64,000 bases of DNA from Cryptomeria japonica (GCF_030272615.1 NC_081410.1:126347140-126411139); one strand, 5' to 3'. Shown: positions 34,907-46,900, numbered from the stretch's first letter. Translations and numbers: made by a program. Notes: a model not told the origin generated them from the letters alone.

Positions 34907-34925
34907 TAATCCCCGAGTTGTTGAA
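34907..34925 (-). promoter_or_regulatory. Chromovirus polypurine tract (weak)
   Basis: In the minus direction CAACTCGGGGATTA precedes the LTR start TGGTGCAC. The G-rich core CTCGGGGATTA is at the expected place, but it is less pure than usual. Confidence 0.5.
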
Positions 34926-34934
34926 TCTCAAGTC

Positions 34935-35115
34935 CACTTGAGATGAGTTCCTGTAATGTAGTCCCATGTTTCTTGATCTGGTCTTCATCCATCCATACTG
35001 CATCTGCCTCAGGGAGTTCTTGCCATTTGACAACATATTATTTGTAGACCTTATTCCTATTTTTCTTCACAATCTTGGTGTCTAATATCCTTTCAAGTTT
35101 GGGTGGCCCTTGACT
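34935..35115 (-). pseudogene. Chromodomain at the integrase C-terminus
   Basis: In the minus direction the sequence encodes ILDTKIVKKNRNKVYK, one stop, then YVVKWQELPEADAVW and MDEDQIKK. The pattern (hydrophobic start, Y..KW, acidic, W) is the plant chromodomain that marks the chromovirus branch and is thought to steer integration by binding modified histones. The aromatic cage residues appear present apart from the stop near 35064. Confidence 0.8.
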
Positions 35116-35249
35116 TGGAAATTCTTTCAGTATGGCTGCAACATCTTCCACCGAGAATGTACCATCTTCCTGCACTGTACCTTTGAATGGTGTTAGATCT
35201 GCAACATTAAAGATTGGGGTTATACCTATATCTGAAAATAATTGGATTT

Positions 35250-36240
35250 AATATGCATTGTTCCCAAACTTGTTGAGTATTTGACAAGGTCCAAACTTTC
35301 TCATCATGAGCTTTGTGTGTTTCCCTTTTGGCAATCTCTCCTTTTTTTAGATTTGCCCATACCATGTCTCCAGCTTGGAACTACACATCTCTCTTTCTTC
35401 TGTCAGCCTGCTCCTTGTACTTCTCTGTACTTCTCTACAATTACATCCTAACTTGGTCATGAATCTCCTTTATCCCTTTAGAAAATTCTTCTCCACAAGC
35501 AGTGATATGTTCAGTTGAGGGTAGGTTTCTCAATTTCAACACATATCTTAGATTTAATCCATAAACAATTTGGAAAGGGCTTCTTCTGGTACTCCTATTT
35601 ACAGTCATTATAGGCATATTCTGCTTGGGAGATGATGGAATCCCACTTTTCACCATGCTAGTTGGTGAGACACCTTAACAAGTTTCCGAGTGACCTATTG
35701 ACCACTTCTGTTTGGCCATCCATTTGGGGATGATAAGATGAACTAAAAGACAAGTTTGTGCCTAACTTCCTCCATAAAGTCCTCCAAAAATGTCCTACAA
35801 ATTTCACATCTCTGTCTGACACAATGTTCAAGGGTAAACCATGTATCCTCACCACTTCATTAAATAAAAGGTTTGCAACATATGTAGCATCATTTGTGCT
35901 CTTGCATGGCAAGAAATGTGCTATCTTTCTAAACCTGTCAACAACCACGAAAACACTGTCAAAACCTTTTTGAGTTCTTGGAAAACCCATCAAAAAGTTC
36001 ATGCTCACACTTTCCCAAGGTCTTGAAGGAATGGGCAATGGCTTGTATAGTCCCACGTTTGTTTTTGTCCCTTTGACTTTTTGACACACCACACATGAAT
36101 CCACAAATTTTCTGACATCTATCTAGAATTTAGGCTAGTGATAAAATCTTCTCATCAACTCAAGAGTTTTGTCTAGTTCAAAGTGTCCCCCCATGCAACC
36201 ACTATGCTTATCCTTAGATATGTTATCCCTCATTAAACAT
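35250..36240 (-). pseudogene. Chromovirus integrase
   Basis: The core region spans 36104-35658 with CVVCQKVKGTKTN (end of the H2C2 finger), VFVVVDRFRKIAHFLPC, NIVSDRDVKFVGHFW (second Asp) and SSYHPQMDGQTEVVNRSL (Glu). The first catalytic position reads WESVSMNFLMGFP, with Asn where Asp is normal, so the active site is lost even without the stops. A stop at 35657 separates the C-terminal part (RSPFQIVYGLNLRYVL and following), which leads to the chromodomain. The H2C2 N-terminal part upstream (36104-36240) is broken by a stop near 36120. Confidence 0.9.
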
Positions 36241-36266
36241 TTAGGAATGCATAACTAGAAACCTTT

Positions 36267-36780
36267 GAAAATAAGACCATCTTGAATCAAATAATTAGAA
36301 TACTCTAAATGATACCTACTACCAAACTCAGTGCATACCTTGTAGATTTGTTTGAAATCTTCATCTGCAACATACATACCCTTGAGGGAATCAACTCCTA
36401 CACTCTCCAACTGAATTTATGAAACTATTAGTGCCCTCCTACTAAGAGCATCTGCAACTTTGTTTGAGACACCTTTCTTGTGTTTGATTGTAAAGGTGTA
36501 GGCCTGAATGGACTCAACCCACTTCATATGTTTATGGCTCAATTTCTCCTGACGATTTAGAAAATTTAATGCCTGATTATCTGTATACACAAAAAACTCT
36601 TTGGGAAGCAAATAATGCGTACACTTCTTTAGTGCTTGAACTAATGCATACATCTCCAAATCATAGGAAGAATATTTATTTTTTAGCATCATTCAACTTT
36701 TCACTAAAAAATGCAATTGGTCTACCTTCCTGGCTGAGTACTGCACCTATTGGTAAATGATTGCATCACATTCAATCTGA
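36267..36780 (-). pseudogene. Chromovirus RNase H, duplicate B
   Basis: 36692-36417 encodes YSSYDLEMYALVQALKKCTH, FFVYTDNQALNFLN and VADALSRRALIVS, the central part of the gypsy RNase H with its catalytic Asp in YTDNQAL. It is a second copy of 39625-39990 and is joined directly to the integrase region, so it is the original downstream copy. Confidence 0.9.
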
Positions 36781-38410
36781 AATATTTTGTCAAAATCAGG
36801 TAAGGTAAGAACCGGTTGTTGGGATACCTTTTTCTTCAAGATTTAAAATGCTTCATCCACCTCCTTGGTCCATGAAAATTTTCACTTTAGTCCCCCCCTG
36901 ATGGTCTCTAACATGGGAGCACAAATCTAGCTAAAATTCTTGATAAACTTCCTATAAAAGGTAGCTAGGCCATGAAAACTCCTTACATCACCAATTGTTC
37001 TAGGATTTGGCCATGTGAGAATGACGTTCACTTTATTAGCATCCATTTTCAGATTTCCTCTAGAAATCACAAACCCAAGTTAAGTCAGTTCTATTGGCAA
37101 ATGCACACTCCAATGAGAAATTGTAGGTGATTGAAGGTTTTGTCATTGATGGAAACCTTGCAATCATATGAAACGGGCAAGACAAAGATACCAGCACCGA
37201 CACCGACAGACTCTACACCGACATATAGAACACCGACAGTGAAAGGAAGGATACCGACACCTTGACCAACTTCAATTTTGTTTAAAATATATTTTGTAAT
37301 TAATTGTAAAATCATTGTAAGCTGACATGGCAAGTTGTAATATGACTCATATATATATATATGAGATCATTGTAGATCATTTTGTAATAAGGATATAGGC
37401 AAAATTATGCAGACCTAATATGCGAATTATTGGTTAAGGGTTTATGTATGTAGTAGAGCTTAAATCGGTACTGAACTTGACATAGGAGATGCTAATCTGA
37501 AGCAGTACAAGACATTGGATTTTTATAATCCTTTTTGTAAGTCAGTGTGACTTATTTTGTAATTGAGCATCGAGCTCTAGGCACTTGGCCTTCCTGCATG
37601 TGCAGGCCCCTATTGTAAAAGTAATATTCTCTTATCGGCCAGTAAGCGAATATTGTGGGTCACAAATCCCACCGAGGTTTTTCCCACATCGGGTTTCCTC
37701 GTTAAAATACTGTGTTATGGTGTGCTTCTCATGTTGTTGTTATTGTTCTTAGTTACTGCATTGTTTTTGGTTTACCAGTACACAGTTTTGATATGTTTTT
37801 CATGTTTTAAGTCAATTTAATTTCTATACCGGTTAGACAATGATTCACCCCCCCCTCTCAGTATCTTTGGGAATCCTAACAAGTTCTTCTTGCAAAAACA
37901 CACACTTTTCCATGTTTATTATTAATTTCTCTTCATTCAACCTTCTCAAGACCATATCTGAATGTTTTAGGTGCTCCTCATTTGTCTTCCTAAACACTAG
38001 GATGTCATCTAGATACACTATTACAAACTTCGAATGAACTCCTTCAACACTTCATTCACGAGTCTCATGAAAGTTCTAGGGGCATTTGATAACCCAAATG
38101 GTATCGTCCTCCATTCATACAATCATTCATTTTAAAAGCAGTTTTCCATTCGTCACCTGCCCTAATCCTTATTTGGTGATAACCACTATCAAAATCAATC
38201 TTGGAATAATATCTTGCACCTCCTATACAATCAAGCAAATATTCTATTCTAGGCATATGGAATGTATACCTGATGGTTATCTTGTTAATGGCCCAGGAAT
38301 TAGTGCATAATCTCCATGTTCCCTCCTTCTTTGGTACTAAGAAAGTTGGAAGTGCACAAGGGCTCAATCTCTTCCCTATCAAACCTTTATCACGAAGCTC
38401 TTGGATCTGC
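36781..38410 (-). pseudogene. Chromovirus reverse transcriptase, duplicate B, split by a solo LTR
   Basis: 38382-38065 encodes the RT N-terminal part (FLVPKKEGTWRLCTNSWAIN, GARYYSKIDFDSGYHQIRIR), 37882-38064 the part around the catalytic box, and 36781-37091 the thumb/connection. A 790-bp solo LTR (37092-37881) lies between them, and further frameshifts break it. It is a copy of 40091-40990. Confidence 0.85.
37092..37881 (+). mobile_element. Solo copia LTR with 5-bp target site duplication
   Basis: The uninterrupted duplicate at 40300 reads AGTTCTTCCTGCAAAAAC. Here AGTTC (37087-37091) is followed by TATTGGCAAATG...GAATCCTAACA and then AGTTC again (37882-37886). The LTR starts TATTGG (TG changed to TA) and ends CA. 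A run of C's and CTCTCAG lies just before its 3' end. A (TA)n tract lies near 37350. No internal region is present, so it arose by recombination between two LTRs. Confidence 0.85.
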
Positions 38411-39457
38411 CTTGCAACTTACTCATTTTGTTGTGGAGTGATTTTGTAGGCTGGCTTGTTTTGTAAGGTGGCACCGGGAATGAAGTCAATGCAATGACTT
38501 ATCTCCCTTATTGGTGGTAGGGTCCTTGGAAACTCTTCTGCAACTATGTCCTTGCATTTGCTCAACATTTCCTTCACCTCCTCAAGGACTGTCACCCTTT
38601 TCTTTTCTACCTTGCCATCTACAGTAGGCTCTTCTTTTTGCCTTGGTACTGACATCATTGCAAAACAAGGTGTTCCTTCTTCCTTGATTGCCTTGAGGAA
38701 CTCTTTTCCTTCCATGATCATGATCTTGGCCTCCTTCTCCTTCTGATCCTCACTGTTATCAAAAAGGGTATCAATTCAATCACCTTTTCATCTTTGGTGA
38801 TGGAGTAGGTGTTCATGTGTCCATCATGACAGGCCTTGAGGTCATATTGCCATGGCCTCCCAAAAGGAAGATGACAGACATCTATCTCAACAATATCAAA
38901 TAAAATTTTGTCTTTGTATGCTCTTATCTAAAATTCAACCCATGATTGCTCCTCTACCAAGGTTTGTTTTCCTTTAGTAAGCCAAGAAACTTTATATGGA
39001 AATGGATGAGGAATTCTTCTCAATTTTAGTTTCTCTACCATTTCTAAGGATACTAAAAAATTAGTTGAACCTGAATCTATTATAACATTCCATACCTTGC
39101 ATCCTGATTTGCATGTGGTCTGTAAAAGTGTCTTCCTTTGTGGAGGTTCAATATTGCTTGGTACCTTTAATAATGTTCTCCTCATGATCAAGGCTTCTCC
39201 TCTCTCTGGAAGTCCATAGGAATTAGGTGAATTGACACTCTGACAATTAGTGTTTTGAACCAAATGTGTTCTCCTCTCCCCTTGGGAGCTTGATCTGGTC
39301 TTCTCAGGGAACTTAGCTGCGGTATGACCTACTTGATTGCAGTTGTAGCATCCGAAAGGCTCTGAGTTTCTTCTACCAAATCAACCTCTATGATTGTGTC
39401 TTTTTCCTCTAAAACCCCCTCTTGTGTATCTCCATGCTGACTTTTTTGATTAGCCTC
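38411..39457 (-). pseudogene. Chromovirus zinc knuckle, protease and RT leader, duplicate B
   Basis: In the minus direction: knuckle CYNCNQVGHTAAKF (last Cys changed to Phe, near 39320-39360), protease VIIDSGSTNFLVSLEMVEKL (39090-39030), then the leader into RT with FAMMSVPRQKEEPT (38660). The catalytic DSG is intact. It starts abruptly at 39457 next to the end of the other RNase H copy, which marks the duplication joint. Confidence 0.85.
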
Positions 39458-39469
39458 TCCTTGTGGTAT

Positions 39470-39990
39470 CATTTGAAAAAAAGACCACCTTGAATCAAAT
39501 AAATAGAATACTCTAAATGATACCTACTACCAAACTTAGTGCATACCTTGTAGATGTGTTTGAAATCTTCATCTGCAACATACATACCCTTGAGGGAATC
39601 AAATCCTACACTCTCCAACTGAATTTATGAAACTATTAGTGCCCTCCTGCTAAGAGCATCTACAACTTTGTTTGAGACAGTTTTCTTGTGTTTGATTGTA
39701 AAGGTGTACGCTTGAATGGAATCAACCCACTTCATATGTTTATGGCTCAATTTCTCCTGACTATTTACGAAGCTTAATGCCTGATTATCTGTATATACAA
39801 CAAACTCTTTGGGAAGCAAATAATGCCTCCACTTATTTAGTACTTGAACTAATGCATACATCTCCAAATCATAGGAAGAATATTTATTTTTTAGCATCAT
39901 TCAACTTTTCACTAAAAAATGCAATTGGTCTACCTTCCTGGCTGAGTATTGCACCTATTGCCAAATGACTTGCATCACATTCAATCTGAA
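39470..39990 (-). pseudogene. Chromovirus RNase H, duplicate A
   Basis: 39900-39625 encodes YSSYDLEMYALVQVLNKWRH and VVYTDNQALSFVNSQ, more than 90 percent identical in DNA to 36417-36692. It ends at about 39465, where the sequence jumps from the RNase H 3' side into zinc knuckle sequence of the other unit. Confidence 0.9.
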
Positions 39991-40090
39991 AGATTTTGTC
40001 AAAATCAGGTAAGGTAAGAACTAGTTGCTGGGATACCTTTTTCTTCAACATTTCAAATGCTTCATCCGCCTCCTTGGTCCATGAAAATTT

Positions 40091-41323
40091 TCACTTTTGT
40101 CCACCCTTAATGATCTCTAACATGGGAGCACAAATCTGGCTAAAATTCCTGATAAACTTCCCATAAAAGGTAGCTAGGCCATGAAAAATCCTTACATCAC
40201 CAATTGTTCTAGGATTTGGCCATGTGAGAATGACATTCACTTTATCAGCATCCATTTTCAGATTTCCTCTAGAAATAACAAACCCAAGGTAAGTTAGTTC
40301 TTCCTGCAAAAACACACACTTTTCCATGTTTACCATTAGTTTCTCTTCATTCAACCTTCTCAAGACAATATCCAAATCTTTTAGGTGCTCCTCCTTTGTC
40401 TTGCTAAACACTAGGATGTCATCTAGATACACTATGACAAAATTACCAATGAAATCCTTCAACACGTCATTCATGAGTCTCATGAAAGTTCTAGGGGCAT
40501 TTGACAACCCTAATTGGATCACCCTCCATTCATACAATCATTTGTTTATTTTAAAAGCAATTTTCCATTCATCACTTGCTCTAATCTTTATTTGGTGATA
40601 ACTACTATTTAAATCAATCTTGGAATAATATCTTGCACCTCCTAAAAAATAAAGCAAATCTTCTATTCTAGGCATAGGGAATCTATACCTGATGGTTATC
40701 TTGTGAATGGCCCAAGAATTAGTGCATAATCTCCATGTTCCCTCCTTCTTTGGTGCTAAGACAACCGGGACTGCACAAGGGTGCAAGATCTTCCCTATCA
40801 AACCTTTATCAAGCAACTCTTGGATCTGCCTTGCAACTTCCTCATTTTGTTGGGGAGTCATTTTGTAGGCTGGCTTGTTTGGTAAGGTGGCACTGGGAAT
40901 AAAGTCAATGCAATGGCTTATTTCCCTCATTGGTGGTAGGGTCCTTGGAAAATATTTTGCAACTATGTCCTTGTATTTTCTCAACATTTCCTTCACCTCC
41001 TCAGGGACTGTCACCCCTTTCTTTTCTACCTTGCCATCTGCAGTGGGCTCTTCTTTTTGCCTTGGTACTGACATCATTGCAAAACAAGGTGTTCCTTCTT
41101 CCTTGATTGCCTTGAGGAACTCTTTTCCTTCCATGATCATGATCTCGGTCTCCTTCTCCTTCCAATCCTCACTATTATCAGGCATGGGTATCAATTCAAT
41201 CACCTTTTCATCTTTGGTGATGGAGTAGGTGTTCTTGTGTCCATCATGACGGGCCTTGAGGTCATATTGCCATGGCCTCCCAAAAAGAAGATGACAGGCA
41301 TCTATCTCAACAATATCAAACAA
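40091..41323 (-). pseudogene. Chromovirus reverse transcriptase, duplicate A
   Basis: 41323-40538 is open for 261 codons: a linker (DACHLLFGRPWQYDLKARHD, the protease-RT bridge typical of chromoviruses), then RT with APKKEGTWRLCTNSWAIHK and YYSKIDLNSSYHQIKIR. After a stop near 40537 the frame continues as 40537-40091 with [31 protein letters not shown] (intact catalytic YLDD) and YLGFVISRGNLKMDADKV. This is the better preserved of the two RT copies. Confidence 0.95.
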
Positions 41324-41885
41324 AATTTTATCTTTGTATCCTCTTATCTAAAATTCAACCCATGATTGCTCCTCTACCAAGGTTTGTTTTCCTTTAGTAA
41401 GCCAATAAACTTTATATGGAAATGGATAAGGAATTCTTCTCAATTTTAGTTTCTCTACCATTTCTATGGATACTAAATTTTTCAGTTGAACCTGAATCTA
41501 TTATAACGTTACATACCTTGCCTCCTTCTTTGCATGTGGTTGGATAGAGTGTCTTTCTTTGTGGAGGTTTAGTATTGCTTGGTACCTTCAACAATGTTCT
41601 CCTCATCATCAAGGCTTCTCCTCTCTCTATAATTCCATAGGAATCAGGTAAATTGACACTCTGACAATCAGTGTCTTGAACCAAATATGTTCTCCTCTCC
41701 CCTTGGGAGCTTGATCCGATCTTCTCAGGGCACTTAGCTGCGGTATGACCTACTTGATTGTAGTTTTAGCATCTGAAAGGCTCTAAATTTCTTCCACCAA
41801 ATCTACCTCTATGATTGGATCTTCTTCCTCTGAAACCCCCTCTTGTGTTACCATCTCCATGCTAACTTTTTTGATTAGCCTCTCC
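41324..41885 (-). pseudogene. Chromovirus zinc knuckle and protease, duplicate A
   Basis: In the minus direction a knuckle C-stop-NYNQVGHTAAKC (near 41735-41775; the second Cys region carries a stop), then protease NVIIDSGST followed by a frameshift within VSIEMVEKL (41480). The region continues toward RT at 41340. Confidence 0.85.
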
Positions 41886-42706
41886 TTGTGGCCTAGGACT
41901 CTGTCATCTAGCATTCATAGGGCCTCTGCCTCTAAAGTTTCTGTCCCTTCTACCTCTGTTATTCTAATCGTTCTTTCTCTTTAGCTTCTCCTCTGCTCTT
42001 AGTTCTAGTTGAAGCACTTGTTCATTGTCTCTGGTGCTAGTATGCTGATCTCATCTTGGATACTATATTTCAATCCACTAAGACATCTTGCCACTTTCTC
42101 TGGTTCCTCCTCATGGTGTTTGGTCCTTAGACTCAACCTATGTAACTCCTTGGTATATGTACTCACATCAAGGTCTTTTTGCCTCAAACCTTGCAACTTC
42201 TTGTAGACTTGGACTTCATAATCTACAAGGATGAATTGCACCTTCATTTTTGCCAACATTCTATCCCATGAGGTTATAATAGCTCTACCTTCCTTCACCA
42301 TCTCACCTTGGAGGTAATTCCACCAAGTGAGCGCTGCTCCTTTCATCTTGGACTTAGCAAAGATAACCTTCTTATTCTCAGGGGTCTCTTTGCATTCAAA
42401 ATGGTTGTTCAATTCCTCAATCCAATCCATTACTTCTTCTACATTCATTTTCCCACTAAATATAGAGATGCCATCTTTACTTGATGAGGATTCTCTACCA
42501 ACTTCTTGCCTTGGGGTCTCTTCTTCTCCCCCCTGTTCTTCTTCTTCATCAAAGTCACATTCACCCTCCTTTCCTTTGCCTTTGGCCTTCTCCAACTCCC
42601 TCACTCTGGTTTCAAACATCTCTTCAAACAACTTCTTGATGGAATCTTGAGACATACTCTTAGGAGGCATGTTGCTAGCCTCTCCCTCACTTCTTTTCAC
42701 AGACAT
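41886..42706 (-). pseudogene. Chromovirus gag
   Basis: From a Met at 42706 (MSVKRSEGEASN; a second Met at 42670 is also possible) the frame is open to 42005. It contains a charged stretch GEECDF-like acidic tract, then GAALTWWNYLQGEMVKEGRA and VYKKLQGLRQKDLDVSTYTK, the capsid-like core of gypsy gag (Retrotrans_gag). The open frame extends upstream into the primer site and LTR, which is not likely to be translated. After 42005 a frame change leads to an Arg-rich tail and the knuckle. Confidence 0.85.
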
Positions 42707-42744
42707 ACACCAAAAATCACTTTCCCCAAGTGATCCAACTCGCA

Positions 42745-42755
42745 CTTTGATACCA
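42745..42755 (-). promoter_or_regulatory. Chromovirus primer binding site
   Basis: In the minus direction TGGTATCAAAG lies three bases after the LTR end (CTGCATCA), a one-base variant of the initiator tRNA-Met site. Confidence 0.8.
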
Positions 42756-42758
42756 ATA

Positions 42759-44322
42759 TGATGCAGATCCAGGAAACTAGTTAGGTGATAACCTTCTCTC
42801 ACCCACAACTACTATGTCCAAATCAAGTTATTTTATTTGTTAAAGGTGTCAAAAAACACACCTACCAAGTACTCAACTCACACAATAATTTGTGTGATCG
42901 AGTCCATGCTGGTTTAGCATCTTTCGGTATCGATGGGATGAAAACACTCTACCCTTGTGTGAAAGGCAAACAATATTTCGGTACCGGCGGGATGGAAGCC
43001 TATTGGATTTTGTCTATTGGTGGTCCAACCAAAACAAAACATCCATAAGATATAACTATCAAATGTGCTAGGGGGTACTTGTCTCCCAACTATCCTATTT
43101 GTCCAGTAGCCTTACCAATAGACTATTAGCCCTATCGGTTGAGTTCTCCACACACAAATTAATAAAATTCCAAAGGAAAAGACAAACTAAGGGAAGATTC
43201 AGATACCCTTTATCAAGTTACACAATTCTCCAAAGGCTTATACTCTGACCACAAGTTTCAAGGGTCTATATCCTTACTGTCCTTCCAGACATTAATTAAG
43301 CCAATTAGGCCCAATTTACAAAGCAAGAACACCTTGTATTAATCCCCTGACTAAACCAATACTTCTGGAAAGTGGGGTAAGGTGTCAAAACACCAAATCA
43401 AAGGTTTCAATAATTTATCCCATCTTCTTTGTCTACTGCAAGTGATTTTCACTTCTTCAGTTTATGCAGTCACATAGAGATGCCCGCCTAGGGTCAATTC
43501 AATCTCTTCGAGCTTGGAGTCTCCCTACAAACCAAAACTCAAATATTATGGTATAATGGCCCCTCTAACATTTTCCCATAGGTTGTTTGGTCCTCTAGTG
43601 AAAATATCAAATTAAGGGTATCTTTACAGTGAAACCTTAGGTGCCGGTCGGGTTTGTGACCAGTCCGGTTGGTTTTTGATGGATCTCTACAACCCGATGT
43701 TACAAGACCTCAAAATTGATTCAAATTAAAGTTAAGAGGATTCCATAACTCATATAATTGGTTTTAGGCATCCACCAATCCGTACTGGTCAGAAATGAAT
43801 AACAAACATGTAGAATTTCAAGAAACTCCAAATAGATTGTATTGCTCCAAACTCCAAAACATTACCAATTTCAACAATTTCAACAACAACACCAACAAAA
43901 GACTTGGAATCGATCCAAGTGGGTATAATATAGCCTCCCTAATCATTTCCAACCACTTTTCAAACTTTGGAACCGTTGGAGGATTAGTTACCCCTTTTTA
44001 CAACATTTTGCAATGGCAACAAAAGTTGTCAACTTGCACTTTTCAAATTTGAAGACTCCAAGGTGTCTTCGGCCTATTCCAAGGATTGGTTTGATGTTTC
44101 TAAGATTAATGTTTATTTTCTTGACTCATGCCTAGACTCCTACTAACCCACATGGTCATTTGTCCATGGTGGCTTATAAAATGCAACTATGACAATGCCT
44201 TACATTAACTGGGTCTTATTGACTCACAAACCTATCAAGCTATTACATATGATCATTTTCACTTCATGGGTGATATTAGACTCTTTTAGGCTTCATTTGT
44301 GTCTTTGGGTGCTCCTGCACCA
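42759..44322 (-). repeat. Chromovirus 5' LTR
   Basis: 1564 bp, TGATGCAG...CTGCACCA on the plus strand, partner of 33374-34906. The sequence before 44322 contains GGGTGCTCCTGCACCA, absent from the other copy's end. Confidence 0.9.
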
Positions 44323-44440
44323 GTTGCACAACACAAGGAGAGCAAGGGTGCACACCTTGCAATAGATAGACCCCTCTAAACTAAAGAGAAAAGATAAATA
44401 AGTCAAATGAATATTGGAGTTTTCACTATTTAAAGGTATG
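44323..44440. other. Host flank between two elements
   Basis: First about 40 bp continue the dispersed repeat split by the chromovirus. The rest is A-rich and ends in GGTATG before the next LTR. Confidence 0.6.
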
Positions 44441-45720
44441 TGAACCAAGGGAAAATCAAAGTGAGGGTTAATGGTTTGTTTAATCCATAAAACATTCAAA
44501 TACATAAAAATAAAGATTAAATAACATTATACCTTCACAAACCTTCACTTGTTCCTCGGATTGAGCCTTTCATGAAGTGAAATGCACCCAAATGCTCCAC
44601 TTGATTGGATTGGCTCCAAGATGGGACGTGGATTGCTCTCCAAGATGCACAAGAAGGATAAAAGGGATGGAGTGTTGAATGCTTGAGTGATGTATATGGA
44701 TTCTAAGTGGGTATTTGGATATAGTGATGATGCTTTTTGATGGATTTCTAGAGCTATATGGACAACCTAAAATTACTTGACTTGGAGATGGAAAATGAAG
44801 GGGAGGAGACCCCAATTTATAGATTTGAAGGAGGATGAATGGATGGTTGAGATTGAAGACGAATCAAGGGTGGAGATTGAAGGAAAGAGGAGCACATGGA
44901 TTGAGAAGAAATGAGGTGACAAGTGTGGAGACCAAGAGATTTTCCATAAAGGCATTTCTTGTCTCCACACTCCACAATGTACATGGGGATGAGATCCCCA
45001 AGTACATAGGGAAGTAAAAAAGGAATTAAAAATTCCTTGGGGGATGAAGAGGGAATTAAAAATTCCTAAATTATTGGATGCATGGGGGAATGAGACAAGA
45101 AAAGGAATTTAAAATTCCTTGGGAAGGTGAAAGACATGGGAGAATGTGAGAAGTTGAAATCCTTGAAATGACCTAATTGGGTGCATTTAAGGTGGAAGGT
45201 GAGGAGGGGACAAGTGGATTTAGCCATTTATGGCTATGATTTGACTTGGTGGCTAATCATGGGGATTAGCCACTAGCAAATGATTGAGAAGGAGTATTAG
45301 GTGAGATAATGAGGGATTAGAAGACAAGTGGGATTTGTAGGAGGATTTGACAAGAGGAGAGAGAATGAGTGGGGGAATTTAAATTTGAAGAATAATGTTA
45401 AGCATGATTATGAGAGATTCTAGAAGAAATAATTAGGCTAATGAGAGTTTAGAAAAGTGATTTGTAGGAATAACTTGATTTAGTTAATTAATTTAGATTA
45501 ATTAACTAAAGGGATTTTAGAAGAAATAAATAATTGGATAACTTTTGAAGAATAGGGGAATAATTGATTTATTAAATAAATCAACTATCTGGACAATAGT
45601 GACAAGATTAAATTAAATTAATGATGAGAAGAATAAGGACTAACATAATTAAATAAATTAATTATGTAGAAAAGATAAAATTAATTAAATATTTAATTTA
45701 ATTAATTTTGGATGTCTACA
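44441..45720 (-). repeat. Giant Tat element 3' LTR
   Basis: In the element direction TGTAGACATCC...CTTGGTTCA, 1280 bp with TG...CA ends. The end near 45720 is very A/T-rich (TTAATTAAAT runs). Its partner starts at 63197 and leaves the window. Confidence 0.9.
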
Positions 45721-45736
45721 TTTTGCCCCTCTTTTA
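45721..45736 (-). promoter_or_regulatory. Giant Tat polypurine tract
   Basis: In the minus direction TAAAAGAGGGGCAAAA abuts the LTR start TGTAGACATCC. A second similar run, GGGGCAAAATTGGCG on the plus strand, is nearby. Confidence 0.85.
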
Positions 45737-46900
45737 TGTAGGGGCAAAATTGGCGATGGGTAAAAAGATAGAAGAAAAGGATGCCCCAACGTGAAAACAC
45801 TGGTGGTATATGCCCCCTTGAGAATTTGACTGAGAAATTTTTGGGGAAATTCTCGAAAAGAAAAAAGAATGACATATGAGATGATTAAATGAAAAAGGTG
45901 AGGAAGTGAAGGAGGCCCCAGAAAGGTGAGAAAAGGTGAGAAAGAGGGCCATAGGGGGCCCAATATAAGGCCCACAGGGCCCAAGGAAGGGTCATTGTCA
46001 CATACACCTATTGGAGAATAGAGAGCGTAAAGCCCTTGGACAAAGAGATGGCACAAATTCCCGTTCATGAGCATCACGCGGAGAGTGTCCGACAACATGA
46101 GAGACCAACTCACTATGACCCACAGTTACGTACCCTGGACTCACTTAGTGTTTTGGCAAATTAGGGAAAATTTTAGGGCTAGAAATAGGGTTTTGAAGGG
46201 TAGTGTGATGCAGGCGCTGATTGCCATTTCAATGCCACTGCCCTAGGTTAGCATGTGTGCTTGCGCGCAATGCAAGCAGATGCGGGGTAGGGATAAGGAA
46301 AGGGGATCGGGGTAGGTGCACGTGGTTAGCACGTGCGATCACACTAGAAGGCGTGAGAGCGGGGGTCAACAGGGTCAAAGGGGTGGAGGTCTGTCGATTA
46401 GCACCTCCGTCTGTGGCACAACACATGCACCACGGTTTTAGCGCGTGCACATGATTGATTCAATGTGTGTGCTAGGTAAGTAGAAATGAGAGAATGAGAG
46501 GTGGAATAGGGATCATAGAGGCTCAACGGGGCACATGGATGCCCCAGGGGTAGATTATAAGATATAATTGGCTATAATAAAAGAAGATTAGGCTAATGAA
46601 GTAGCTTAACTGGGTGCAGGAGGATCTAGGACCACTCCCATCACGTGAGCACTGGTCGATCACCATGAGGATATATAGGTAGTTGCGAGAAAATGAGCGA
46701 GAGATATTGAGCACTGTTGGATTGGGATTTGTGGGTTGATGGCCGAGGGTCAAGGTACATTCAACTATAATGACTAAATTAGTGGAGTGATGGGATAGCA
46801 GGACTTGTACCTTTCATGTGCCCACATGAGAGGCTACCATTACACTATTAAATGTCTAGAGGATCTTGAAGATCCCCATTTGCGGTGTTATTCTTGAGTA
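45737..46900 (+). other. Region upstream of antisense PMD gene, GC-richer, unassigned
   Basis: Between the polypurine tract and the PMD gene. G+C rises from about 46200 (for example GCGCGCAATGCAAGCAG, ACGTGGTTAGCACGTGCGAT). Short open frames (77-142 codons) occur on both strands without known motifs. If the PMD gene has its own promoter it should lie here. The phrase GCACGTGC-like occurs twice (46326, 46437). Confidence 0.4.

Larger units (their letters stand above)
33374..44322 (-). mobile_element. Ty3/gypsy chromovirus, complete LTR to LTR, with tandem-duplicated pol block
   Basis: LTRs at 33374-34906 and 42759-44322 in direct orientation. Minus-strand order: primer site, gag, zinc knuckle, protease, RT, RNase H, then again zinc knuckle, protease, RT (interrupted by a solo LTR), RNase H, integrase, chromodomain, polypurine tract. 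About 10.9 kb. LTRs differ at roughly one base in eight over the part I compared, so the insertion is old. The flanks ACTGT and GTTGC may be a 5-bp target site duplication changed by three transitions. All domains carry stops or frameshifts. Confidence 0.9.

Noticed and set aside
42327-42733. Plus-strand frames opposite chromovirus gag
   Set aside because: Antisense shadows of a clear gag frame; the Ser/Phe-rich translation is explained by the acidic Glu/Lys gag stretch on the other strand.
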